Assembly (NCBI GenBank): GCA_037693485.1
Contig: CM075354.1
Location: 59,319,501 to 59,383,500 of the forward strand
Direction of reading: 5' to 3'
Origin: Kitagawia praeruptora
Taxonomy: Eukaryota > Streptophyta > Magnoliopsida > Apiales > Apiaceae
DNA: 64,000 nucleotides
In this document: in pieces, positions 10,946 to 20,704 of the stretch
Position numbering within the stretch: the first letter of the stretch is position 1
How the letters are laid out: the number at the start of each line of letters is the position of its first letter
The notes under the pieces: generated by a model
Database searches by the model: none
Told to the model about the DNA's origin: nothing
The model's input: the letters and a program-made list of their open reading frames with translations, nothing else
Program-made: the position numbers and the translations under genes

Positions 10946-13900
10946 ATGCTAACACGTTCTAAAGCATTAAAAGCCAAACAAGTACTTGAACAAGCAAATA
11001 TTCACAAAATGGACGGAGAAGGCGAAGTAGTTGCACCTGCAGCAGCAAGGGCTTTAATGGACTACTCGCAGCCAAAGATTGATGACATCCAGTCAAGCAT
11101 CATTCGGCCAGCAATTACGGCTCCTACATTTGAAATTAGATCCAGTGCTATTCAGATGGTGCAGAATCAAGTACAGTACGGAGGAACTGCAACGGAAGAT
11201 CCTAACTTACACATCAGGAACTTCATAGAAATATGCGACACATTCAGATTCAACAATGTGTCAGATGATGCTGTAAAGTTGAGACTCTTCCCATTTTCAT
11301 TAAGAGATAAAGCAAAGGGTTGGCTACACTCTTTACCACCAGGATCTATCACCACTTGGGCTGATCTAGCTCAAAAGTTTCTTAGCAAATTCTTCCCCAT
11401 GGCTAAGACTGCAGCTATAAGGAATGCTATCACTCAATTTTCTCAGCAGTCTGGTGAAACTTTATGTGAAGCTTGGGAGAGATACAAAGAAATGCTTCGG
11501 CAATGTCCACATCACGGCATGCCAAACTGGATGATCATAAATTGTTTCTATAATGGGCTAGGAATGCAATCAAGACCAATGGTAGATGCAGCTTCAGGGG
11601 GAGCACTATGGGCTAAAAGTTACGAGGAGGCCTACGATCTTATCGAGATGATGGCAGCTAATGAATATCAAAACCCAACTCAGAGAATGCCACAACAGAA
11701 GGTAGCAGGAATTCTTAATATCGACAAAGCCACTTCCTTAGCAGCTCAGCTAGAGGCCTTGAAATTAAAAGTAGACTCTTTGACAGCACAAGGATTTCAT
11801 CAAATTGCTAGTGTTTGTGAGTTGTGTGTGGGCGCACATGAATCAAACCAATGTGCCATCTCAAACGAGTCGGTTCAGTTCGTAAGCAATTTCCAGAGAC
11901 AGCAACAGCCAGCTCCAAATTCCTACCATCCGAACAACCGAAATCATCCAAATTTCAGTTGGAGCAATAATCAAGGAGGAGCACAACAATCACATCAGCC
12001 CTACCAACAATCTAATCATCAGCCATTTGGAGCTAAGCAGTATAATCCATCTGGATTCCAGCAACAACAGGGGCAACATTTTCAACAACCATATGCTCCT
12101 AGACAATTTCAGCCCCCAGGATTTCAACAACAACAATCTTATGGAAATTCTGGACAATCTTCGAATGAAAAGACTGAATTAGAGGAGTTGAGGTTGGGCC
12201 AAAAAAGCCAAGCGGCTTCCATTAAAAATCTGGAAACTCAATTGAGTCAACTCGCTAGTTTCATGATGAGCCGACCTCAAGGAACACTCCCCAGTGACAC
12301 TGAACTTAATCCTGGGAAAAAGGATAATCACGAGCACATCAAAGCAATTACCCTCAGATCAGGGAGAATCACGGAGGATGCTGAGCTAAAAGATACAGAA
12401 AAAATTCTGCCAGACAAAGGAACAGAAAAAGCAGATTTGGGAGACACAAAGGACATGGGCAATATATCAGAATCAAAGGAGGAGATTAAAGAAAATGTGC
12501 CAACTCCTAAACAAACTATCCTCGAGCAAAAAGAGCAAGTCTACCCACCTCCACCATTTCCTCGACGAGTGCAAAAACAGAAATTAGACAAGCAGTTTGG
12601 CAAATTTCTTGAAGTCTTTAAAAAGTTGCATATCAACATTCCATTTGCTGAAGCTCTCGAACAAATGCCAAGCTATGCCAAATTCATGAAAGGCATTCTC
12701 TCGAGGAAATTAAAACTTGAAGACTTAGAGACCGTTGCTTTGACGGAAGAATGTAGTGCGGTATTGCAGCAAAAGTTGCCGCCTAAGCTGAAAGATCCAG
12801 GGAGTTTTACAATACCATGCACCATTGGGAGATTATCATTCGACAAATGTTTATGTGATCTGGGAGCAAGTATCAATCTTATTCCATACTCGGTTTTCTT
12901 GCAGCTTGGTCTTCCTGAACCAAAGCCGACAAGTATGTCCCTTCAGTTGGCTGATCGATCTATCACCTATCCTAGGGGAGTTGTTGAAGATGTGTTGGTG
13001 AAAGTTGACAAACTCATCTTTCCGGCTGATTTTGTCATTCTTGATTTCGAAGAGGACAAGAAGATTCCTATCATTCTTGGTAGGCCATTTTTAGCAACAG
13101 GACAAACGTTGATTGATGTCCAAAAGGGGGAAATGACGATGAAGGTGCACGATCAAATTGTCACCTTCAATGTTTTCACAGCTATGAAATTCCCAACAGA
13201 AGAAGAGCAGTGTCTGAAGATAGACTTGATTGAGTCTACGGTGCAAGAAAAGTTAGGGCACACGCTCATGAATGATACTTTGGAAAAGGCCCTCAGTGGG
13301 GAGTATTCATTAGATGAAGATGACATTGATGAACAATTGCAATATCTGGATGCTCTGCCGTGGCAAAGAAAATTTGAAAGACCAGTTGAATCGCTGGGAC
13401 TGCCAGAATTAAAAGGACCACATCAGCAATTAAAGCCGTCTATCGAAGAAGCTCCAACTCTAGAGCTCAAGCCACTACCGGATCACTTACGGTATGCTTC
13501 CCTTGGTGAAAAATCCACTTTACCTGTGATTATTGCCACTAACCTTTCAGACTCCGAGGAAGACAAGCTCTTGAGAGTTCTTCGAGAATTCAAATCAACC
13601 ATTGGTTGGTCTGTTGCGGATCTAAAAGGAATCAGTCCCGCATATTGTCAACATAAAATTCCACTGGAAGAAGGGAGTAAACCAACAGTAGAACACCAAA
13701 GGCGGTTAAATCCTATCATGAAAGAAGTGGTAAAGAAAGAAATTCTCAAGTGGCTAGATGCTGGTATCATCTATCCCATTTCAGACAGTTCATGGGTAAG
13801 TCCAGTGCAATGTGTGCCTAAGAAAGGAGGCATGACAGTAGTTGCCAATGAAAAGAACGAGCTCATCCCGACTCGTACAGTTACAGGGTGGAGAATTTGC

Positions 13901-16360
13901 ATGGACTACAGAAAGCTGAACAAAGCTACAAGGAAGGATCACTTTCCCCTTCCATTCATTGATCAAATGCTAGACAGGTTGGCTGGGCATGAATTCTATT
14001 GCTTGCTGGATGGTTATTCAGGATATAATCAGATTGGTATTACTCCAGAAGATCAGGAGAAGACCACTTTCACATGTCCTTTTGGCACTTTTGCGTTCCG
14101 ACGCGTTCCTTTCGGACTTTGTGGTGCACCTGCTACTTTTCAGAGGTGTATGATGGCAATTTTTTCGGATATGATTGGTATCAATGTGGAAGTATTCATG
14201 GATGATTTCTCAGTCTTTGGGAAATCATTTGATGAATGCCTCAGAAATCTAGGCATGGTGCTGAAACGATGTGTTGAGACTAATCTAGTACTCAACTGGG
14301 AAAAATGTCACTTTATGGTAAAGGAAGGCATCATTCTTGGGCACAAGGTATCTGGTAAGGGGCTAGAAGTGGATAAGGCTAAGTTGGAGACGATTGGAAA
14401 TCTCCCTCCACCAATTTCAGTTAAAGGAATTCGAAGTTTTCTTGGTCATGCGGGTTTTTATCGGCGATTCATCCAAGATTTTTCGAAAATATCTAAACCT
14501 TTGTGCAATCTGTTAGAAAAGGATATTCCTTTTAAATTTGGTGAATATTGTTTGGAGGCATTCAAGCTCTTAAAGAAGAAATTGACAACTGCGCCCATTA
14601 TCACTGCACCTGATTGGAGTGAACCTTTTGAATTAATGTGTGATGCAAGTGACTATGCAGTGGGAGCTGTTCTTGGTCAATGGAAGAATAAGGTGTTTCA
14701 CGTGATTTACTATGCTAGCAGAACTCTAAATGATGCACAGCTGAATTACACTACTACAGAAAAGGAACTCTTAGCTATTGTATATAGCTTCGAGAAATTC
14801 AGATCATATTTGCTCGGAACTAAGGTAGTGGTGTTTACAGATCATGCAGCCATTCGATACCTAATGTCGAAGAAAGATGCTAAGCCACGGTTGATTCGTT
14901 GGATTCTGTTGCTTCAAGAATTCGACTTGGAAATCAAGGATAGAAAGGGTACTGAGAACCAGGTGGCTGATCACTTGTCTCGGTTAGAGGAACACGGTAA
15001 CTCAGCGGATAAAACTCTCATCAACGAATTTTTTCCTGACGAGCAACTTTTTGGGGTGCAAACTGAAGAGCCATGGTTTGCAGACATTGTGAACTATCTT
15101 GTAAGCAATGTCATTCCGTCGGAATTTTCTTATGCCCAAAGAAAGAAGTTTCTTCATGATGTAAAATGGTACCGATGGGATGAACCCTTCTTATTCAGAC
15201 AGGGAGCTGATCAGGTGATTCGGAGGTGCATTCCGTTTAGTGAGGTTGAAGGTATTTTGCATGACTACCATTCTACCACTTACGGAGGTCATTATGCTGG
15301 AGAGAAGACAGCCACTCGAGTACTTCAGGCTGGGTTTTACTGGCCAACGCTGTTTAAAGATGCGCATCAGTTTGTGTTGAGATGCGATAGATGTCAAAGA
15401 ATTGGTAATATCTCTAGGAGGAATGAGATGCCTCTGAATATGCTGTTGGAAGTGGAGATTTTCGATGTGTGGGGGATCGATTTCATGGGTCCTTTTGTTT
15501 CTTCATGCAATAATCAGTACATCTTGCTAGCGGTGGACTATGTTTCTAAATGGGTCGAGGTGAAGGCTTTACCGACCAATGACGCTAAAGTGGTGCTGAA
15601 TTTTCTGAATAAGCAAGTTTTCACACGTTTCGGAACTCCAAGGGTAATTATCAGTGACGAAGGATCACACTTCTGCAACCGCAAGTTCACAGCATTGATG
15701 GCAAGGTACAACATAAATCATCGAATTGCTACGGCCTATCACCCTCAAACGAATGGCCAAGCAGAGGTTTCCAACAGAGAGATAAAACGGATCCTAGAGA
15801 AGGTCGTGAATCCTTCAAGGAAGGACTGGTCACTAAAACTTGATGAGGCTGTTTGGGCTTATAGAACAGCTTACAAAACACCTTTGGGCACGTCACCTTT
15901 TCAGCTAGTATATGGCAAGGCTTGTCATCTGCCTGCCGAACTAGAACACAAAGCCTATTGGGCGCTGAAGAAGTTGAACTTTGACTTAGCAGCAGCAGGT
16001 GAGAAAAGAATGCTTCAGATTAATGAACTGGATGAGTTTCGGCTACAGGCTTATGAAAATCACAAGTTATACAAGGAAAAGGTCAAGAGATGGCATGACA
16101 GACGTTTGGTGCAAAAGTCTTTTGTACCAGGGCAGTTAGTTTTGCTTTTCAACTCTCGTCTCAGACTTTTTCCAGGGAAACTTAAGTCAAGGTGGTCAGG
16201 ACCATTCACAGTTAAAACGGTGTTTTCACATGGTGCAGTGGAAATTTTTGATAAAACACCGGAATCAGCTTTCAAAGTAAATGGACAGAGGTTGAAGCCA
16301 TATTTTGGTGAACATGTGAATAGCAAAGCAGAAACCGCAGTTCTTGGTACTACCGATTAA
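10946..16360 (+). CDS. Athila gag-pol polyprotein, intact
   Basis: The first ATG (10946, MLTRSKALKAKQ) was chosen over an upstream TTG. The ORF has 1804 codons and no stop. It runs through gag (about 80-200: RLFPFSLRDKAKGWL, AWERYKEMLRQC), a CELCVGAHESNQC zinc knuckle (about 290), a Q/P/N-rich linker and the protease (about 637: CDLGASINLIP). Reverse transcriptase follows (about 900-1130: YRKLNKATRKDHFPLP, LLDGYSGYNQI and catalytic VFMDDF), then RNase H (about 1230-1350: CDASDYAVGAVL, FTDHAAI). The integrase has an HHCC finger (H...H, CDRCQR) and D-D-E at about 1510, 1570 and 1606 (WGIDFMG, ISDEGSHF, NGQAEV). All key residues are present, so this copy could be autonomous. It makes capsid protein and the enzymes that copy and insert the element. 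Confidence 0.95.
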   Translation: MLTRSKALKAKQVLEQANIHKMDGEGEVVAPAAARALMDYSQPKIDDIQSSIIRPAITAPTFEIRSSAIQMVQNQVQYGGTATEDPNLHIRNFIEICDTFRFNNVSDDAVKLRLFPFSLRDKAKGWLHSLPPGSITTWADLAQKFLSKFFPMAKTAAIRNAITQFSQQSGETLCEAWERYKEMLRQCPHHGMPNWMIINCFYNGLGMQSRPMVDAASGGALWAKSYEEAYDLIEMMAANEYQNPTQRMPQQKVAGILNIDKATSLAAQLEALKLKVDSLTAQGFHQIASVCELCVGAHESNQCAISNESVQFVSNFQRQQQPAPNSYHPNNRNHPNFSWSNNQGGAQQSHQPYQQSNHQPFGAKQYNPSGFQQQQGQHFQQPYAPRQFQPPGFQQQQSYGNSGQSSNEKTELEELRLGQKSQAASIKNLETQLSQLASFMMSRPQGTLPSDTELNPGKKDNHEHIKAITLRSGRITEDAELKDTEKILPDKGTEKADLGDTKDMGNISESKEEIKENVPTPKQTILEQKEQVYPPPPFPRRVQKQKLDKQFGKFLEVFKKLHINIPFAEALEQMPSYAKFMKGILSRKLKLEDLETVALTEECSAVLQQKLPPKLKDPGSFTIPCTIGRLSFDKCLCDLGASINLIPYSVFLQLGLPEPKPTSMSLQLADRSITYPRGVVEDVLVKVDKLIFPADFVILDFEEDKKIPIILGRPFLATGQTLIDVQKGEMTMKVHDQIVTFNVFTAMKFPTEEEQCLKIDLIESTVQEKLGHTLMNDTLEKALSGEYSLDEDDIDEQLQYLDALPWQRKFERPVESLGLPELKGPHQQLKPSIEEAPTLELKPLPDHLRYASLGEKSTLPVIIATNLSDSEEDKLLRVLREFKSTIGWSVADLKGISPAYCQHKIPLEEGSKPTVEHQRRLNPIMKEVVKKEILKWLDAGIIYPISDSSWVSPVQCVPKKGGMTVVANEKNELIPTRTVTGWRICMDYRKLNKATRKDHFPLPFIDQMLDRLAGHEFYCLLDGYSGYNQIGITPEDQEKTTFTCPFGTFAFRRVPFGLCGAPATFQRCMMAIFSDMIGINVEVFMDDFSVFGKSFDECLRNLGMVLKRCVETNLVLNWEKCHFMVKEGIILGHKVSGKGLEVDKAKLETIGNLPPPISVKGIRSFLGHAGFYRRFIQDFSKISKPLCNLLEKDIPFKFGEYCLEAFKLLKKKLTTAPIITAPDWSEPFELMCDASDYAVGAVLGQWKNKVFHVIYYASRTLNDAQLNYTTTEKELLAIVYSFEKFRSYLLGTKVVVFTDHAAIRYLMSKKDAKPRLIRWILLLQEFDLEIKDRKGTENQVADHLSRLEEHGNSADKTLINEFFPDEQLFGVQTEEPWFADIVNYLVSNVIPSEFSYAQRKKFLHDVKWYRWDEPFLFRQGADQVIRRCIPFSEVEGILHDYHSTTYGGHYAGEKTATRVLQAGFYWPTLFKDAHQFVLRCDRCQRIGNISRRNEMPLNMLLEVEIFDVWGIDFMGPFVSSCNNQYILLAVDYVSKWVEVKALPTNDAKVVLNFLNKQVFTRFGTPRVIISDEGSHFCNRKFTALMARYNINHRIATAYHPQTNGQAEVSNREIKRILEKVVNPSRKDWSLKLDEAVWAYRTAYKTPLGTSPFQLVYGKACHLPAELEHKAYWALKKLNFDLAAAGEKRMLQINELDEFRLQAYENHKLYKEKVKRWHDRRLVQKSFVPGQLVLLFNSRLRLFPGKLKSRWSGPFTVKTVFSHGAVEIFDKTPESAFKVNGQRLKPYFGEHVNSKAETAVLGTTD

Positions 16361-17870
16361 AGTGCGAAAGTGAAGTCTAGCTAAAGACGTTAAAGAAAGT
16401 CGCTTCGTGGGAGGCAACCCATGTGTTTCGGTGTTTTCAGGTATGTTCTCTACTATCCCTTGTATTTACTACCATTCAATGCGGACATTGAATATTATAA
16501 GTTTGGGGGTGGTTTAGGGGATAAGTAGTATGTATATGTGTTAGTAGTTTTTGTGAGTCATTGTGTTCATGTAGGATATCATGTTTTGCATATTAGTAGT
16601 AATTCATGCATGTATGTTCGTGTTATCTACGTTTGTTTCATATAAGACATTCTGTTTTTATTTCCGTATACCATGTGAGTCCATTATAGTTGCATTTCAT
16701 GGCATGCATTCTTCATGATCCCTTAGGACGAGCTAATTCTGATTGGTAGGTAGATGTCTAATTGAGTGTGGTAATGATGAATAGAGGGTTGATTTAGAGT
16801 TCTTATGAAATTGACTTGCATGTTTCAGAAACACAACTTTTACACAGTCTCATTGGGTGCTTTTTGGGCTAGGTTAGGGTCATGCATGTTGGATGTTTTT
16901 GAGATTTAATCACTTGTTTATTCTTAGAATTTTCGTTATTCCCTTGATAGCGTAGGAACACTAAAATCTAAGTTTGGGGGAAAACAGGGATTTCATGCTA
17001 AGTGGTAATAATTGTCAATAAAGGCTAGGCGTGAAATGGCTAGTAGCCGGCTCATATTTATATGAGTAGTCTAGGGTTGGAAATGAGAAAGGCTCATTCC
17101 AGATAAAAAAAAAAAAAAAAAAGAGTCAGAAGTCCAATTAATTATATGCAAAATTAACCAGAGTGAGCTCTTTAATACTCGAGTAATTAAGTCTGAGGGG
17201 ACTTATTCCTAGTAACCTAAAGCCCTTGTGGTTTGGGATTGCTGACCTAACACTCGCTACATGGGTATTATTGTATAAGCCTTTTTGGGGTCTCATTCAT
17301 TGCACGGTTAAATAAGCATGCGTATTGTATATGTAGTGTCTAGTATAGTAATAAAGCATGAGTTTCTGTCTACCTTGGATAAGGGTGGAGGTGTTCCTAG
17401 GTTATGAAGTGTCTACAGTTTATTCTAGTTATAAACCTCTGATTGTCTTGACGGAAAGCATGTATGGTTTTTGACCTAGTTTTGGGAGTATTTCTGATGA
17501 GCATTGCACACACGCACGTTTCTGTTCATGTATTTGTTAGTATACGGGGACTTAGTCGAGCTCTGCTTGGAATTGTTGCATTCTTTTGAGATATTTGCTT
17601 TTTAGTTGATTTTGGTGAGTTTAAAGGGGATCCTTGCATTTTTCAAGTAGTTGCATACATATAGTTAGTTGCATCTTAGTTGCATTATAAGATGGATTTT
17701 GTGGGTACATTCGCTATAGGCCCTCACGAGACCTCAATCGTCCACTGGGGCTACCTAGGGGTTTAAAGGGCTTGTTGCATATGCCAAATGCAATCGTGAT
17801 CACCTACGAAAGTGGTACTAGTTAGTTGTATATAGTTATATTGTTTATGCTTGAGGACAAGCATCAGTTT
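16361..17870 (+). other. Athila 3' non-coding region
   Basis: 1.5 kb without an env-like ORF. It holds a hairpin motif TGGGAGGCAACCCA (about 16409-16422), two internal polypurine-like runs (AAGTTTGGGGG at 16499 and 16970), an A18 run at about 17104, and a block at about 17690-17825 conserved in the second Athila-type element. The position corresponds to where env lies in other Athila members. Confidence 0.7.
17691..17825 (+). other. Conserved 3' block shared by two Athila families
   Basis: It begins GATGGATTTTGTGGGTACAT and contains CTATAGGCCCTCACGAGAC, GGGCTACCTAGGGGTTTAA, GGCTTGTTGCATATGC and CACCTACGAAAGTGGTA. The same order and spacing recur at 43822-43950, although the surrounding sequence has diverged. 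It lies just upstream of the polypurine tract in both elements. Function unknown. Confidence 0.7.
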
Positions 17871-17883
17871 AAGTTTGGGGGTG
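17871..17883 (+). promoter_or_regulatory. Polypurine tract of Athila
   Basis: AAGTTTGGGGGTG directly adjoins the right LTR. This is the expected plus-strand priming site. Confidence 0.85.
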
Positions 17884-20202
17884 TGATAAGTGGATTTTAT
17901 ATCCACTTATTATGCGCTAATTAGACCTAAATTGGTGGTTTAGCCTTAAGTATTTTGTGTCTTTTAATTAGTTTTATGTTGTTTCAAGTCTTTGTAGTGC
18001 AGAACTCACAGCTTCAGGTATCCTGGCAATAAAAGGTTAAAAGACGGTAGATTTCTAGCTCAGATGGACTGGCTACGAGGAAAAGGAATTATCATAAAGA
18101 TGTTCTGAGTGATATATTCTTAAAGCAGGAATCCCGGTTGGAATTGTTATATTTTTTTCTAAGCAAAAGGAGTCCGGTTTTAGAGCCTCAAGAGACCGTA
18201 ACTTGCATCTGGACGAGCAATGAAGAAATAAGAATTATCACAAAAAATATGGAAAGTGATATTTTCTTAAAGCTGGAACCCCGGTTGGAATTGATATATT
18301 TTCTGTTAAGCAAAAGGAGTCCGGTTCCAGACGACCAGAGACCGCAGCTTAGACAATAAGAATTTATTTATATTATTAAATAATTTTATTAATTTAGAAA
18401 ATTATATTTATAAATATCTAATAATATTAGATATTTATTTTTATAATTTCTGGATTAAAATAATTATTTATTAATTAAAGATTATAAGCTGTGCGGGTTA
18501 AAAAGCATTTCTACGGAGCTGCGTTTCAACTACCGCGTGGAGAAGAATTGAAATTTGCTGGAAGCGTGTGAAATTTTCTAAGAGTTGTTAGAATTAGGCA
18601 GTGACTTTGTAAATCATCTGACTTTGTAAAACTGTGTTAGGTGAGCTTGTACTATAAATATGTGCTATTGTGCTTAGTTTTGAACACACCCCGGAGAATG
18701 AAATTGCAGTTCTGTACTCTCTCCAAAAATTCTTAGCTTTCTGTTATAATTTCAATTTTATTTTATACAGTTTGAATTTCTGCAAACAGTTTATTTTATA
18801 TAAATTAAATTTATGTAATGTTATTATAATTTAAACACTTTGAATTTCTGTAATTTAATTTTATTTTATACACTTAAAAATTTCTAAAAAATTATTATAA
18901 GAATTAATTTAAGATTTTAAGGGGATTATCAGGAGGGCTTCTCTATTTTATTCGGTGATTAATTTATTCCCAAAGCATCAGAATTGCTTTTGAAAAGTTG
19001 TGTGACTAATTCTTACTGCACTCGAATCAAGCACAAGCCGATTCAAGCACAAGCCAACTGCAGGAAGGAAAAGGCTGCCGCCACACGCGCAGAAAATCAA
19101 CTGCATATACTGGCGCGTGCGCTTCACGCGCTGTTGGAGAGAGTGTGCGCGTGTCACACACGCGCTGCCAAGGTGAGTACAGCAGCCTCCTTGCCGACAG
19201 TTTCAGTCCATTGACAGGTTAGTTTTCTTACTTTTCTTTTGTTTTGTCCGTTACTTTATATATTTAATGTAATACTTGTAGTTTAAATTGCATTTTGTCC
19301 GTAGTGTTATTTTAATCGGTTTCTCTTGCTTTTAATTAATTGTAAAAACTGAATTTTCGAAAGCTATTTTAATTCTAATTATTTTTATTTTTAATCTTGT
19401 AATTTTATATTTAATTTTATGAAATTTTCTGCCATGATTTTATTTAATTCCATAAAGGTGCCTAGTTTAATTATTAACTAAACACTTTCATGGGGTTCTA
19501 ATGTAATGAATTGTTAATGCTCATGTTAATTTGATAGATAATTTGTGTTTACAATTTCTATATAAGATTGCCTTGCATGGTTGTTTTAATTGAATATAGG
19601 TGAATAGCTAACATCTATTGTGCCAAATCTCTAATGATTGCGAAAGTGGATTTAGAGATTTAGGGCTTGCCATGCTAGCATAGGTATGTCGGCTTCTCCG
19701 CATTTCGGATTATAGTTTCGAAAGAACATTATTCCCCTATGTAGTTAATTGCGGAACTTGTGATTAAATTGATTGTATCACCCATTCACATAGACATATA
19801 GTGTATTGGATATAATTAATGCCCTTATAACTTCTATCTCTTTTGTGGATGTTTATTTGGAATGGTGTGAGTTAATTGAAAGATGGCTCATATTAGTTTC
19901 GTGTTCCCGCTAGCATTCTTAACAATTGTAACACATTAATTCTTGATAGTTAATAGAGCTAAAACATTCATGAAATTAGGACCCCATGCCTCTATCATAT
20001 TATTTTAAATAAATTAGCCGTTACTTCATTAGTTAATTGTTATCTGCAAATAAACCATTTTAGTTCGTTCAAGCTTCTATAATTAACCAAACATTGTTAA
20101 ATAGACATATTTACTAAAATAACCGAGTCTTCGTGGGAACGATCCTTATTTCCCTATATTGCTTTTGGACTGCGTACACTTGCGTAGAGAAAATAGCGAA
20201 CA
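17884..20202 (+). repeat. Athila 3' LTR
   Basis: 2319 bp, same length as the left LTR and differing at about four bases. A TATAAATA box lies at 18653-18660. The ORF at 20133-20573 begins inside this LTR only by chance; its real content starts at 20208. Confidence 0.95.
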
Positions 20203-20207
20203 ACACT
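20203..20207. repeat. Right TSD of Athila (ACACT)
   Basis: 5-bp ACACT directly after the right LTR, matching 8492-8496. Confidence 0.9.
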
Positions 20208-20573
20208 GATCATCAAGGGGCTAATTGGGAGTGGCGTTTCTCTAATGGTGATGGTGTCATACCAGAACGCCAATATGTGGTGCGTCAACTGAATACTAGA
20301 AGAGAAGACAGAAACTCAAAGATTGATGTGAACTCGGTGAATGAAGAAAGTAACGCCTTAGCAATCTACTTGGCAACTCATGGTGATAACACTTGGGATT
20401 GCATGGTTGAGATTCAAAATCTGTTTGGAAGAGTTCGAGAAATCTGGTACAATGACATGGGTCTGGGTCCGATTGGACCTCAGTTTGAAACAGTCAGGGA
20501 AAATGAACCTAATGCAGGCATTGTTAACGATGAAGCTGAGATAACTGTCTCTGATGAGGATGAAATGGTTTAA
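20208..20573 (+). pseudogene. RNase H-like protein, 3' part, separated by Athila
   Basis: Once Athila and one copy of its ACACT duplication are removed, this 121-codon segment continues the 8236-8496 frame without a shift: LDT is followed by DHQGANWEWRF. It contains VVRQLNTRRED, then DVNSVNEESNALAIYLATHG, matching the C-terminal part of RNase H-like domains where a reEaNraADaLA pattern is usual (here the last acidic residue is Asn). An acidic tail (TVSDEDEMV) follows and the frame stops at 20571-20573. The intact protein would have been about 208 aa. No promoter remains next to this half. Confidence 0.7.
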
Positions 20574-20704
20574 GTCCGTGTGATGATGGTAAGGTTTCCA
20601 GAAGGGGAGGTCTACTTTGGAGTTTGATCAGCAGTATCTAGTATCTTTGTTATCAAATTATATATTATATTATGTAGTTTTTATTCTCTATCGTTTTAGT
20701 TATA

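Larger units (their letters stand above)
8497..20202 (+). mobile_element. Athila-lineage Ty3/Gypsy LTR retrotransposon, complete and apparently intact
   Basis: The element has two 2319-bp LTRs that differ at about four positions. Its primer-binding site (PBS) matches the 3' end of tRNA-Asp, its single gag-pol ORF has no stops, a polypurine tract adjoins the right LTR, and a perfect 5-bp TSD flanks it. Four differences in 2319 bp (about 0.17%) indicate a very recent insertion. The polyprotein and PBS place it in Athila. No env-like ORF, which many Athila members carry, is found in the 1.5 kb between pol and the right LTR. Confidence 0.95.

Noticed and set aside
16361..17870. Searched for an Athila env-like ORF
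   Set aside because: No frame of useful length and no membrane-type segment, so env was not called.
20133..20573. 146-codon ORF starting in the right Athila LTR
   Set aside because: The first 25 codons are LTR sequence read by chance. The real part is the 3' half of the RNase H-like frame starting at 20208.
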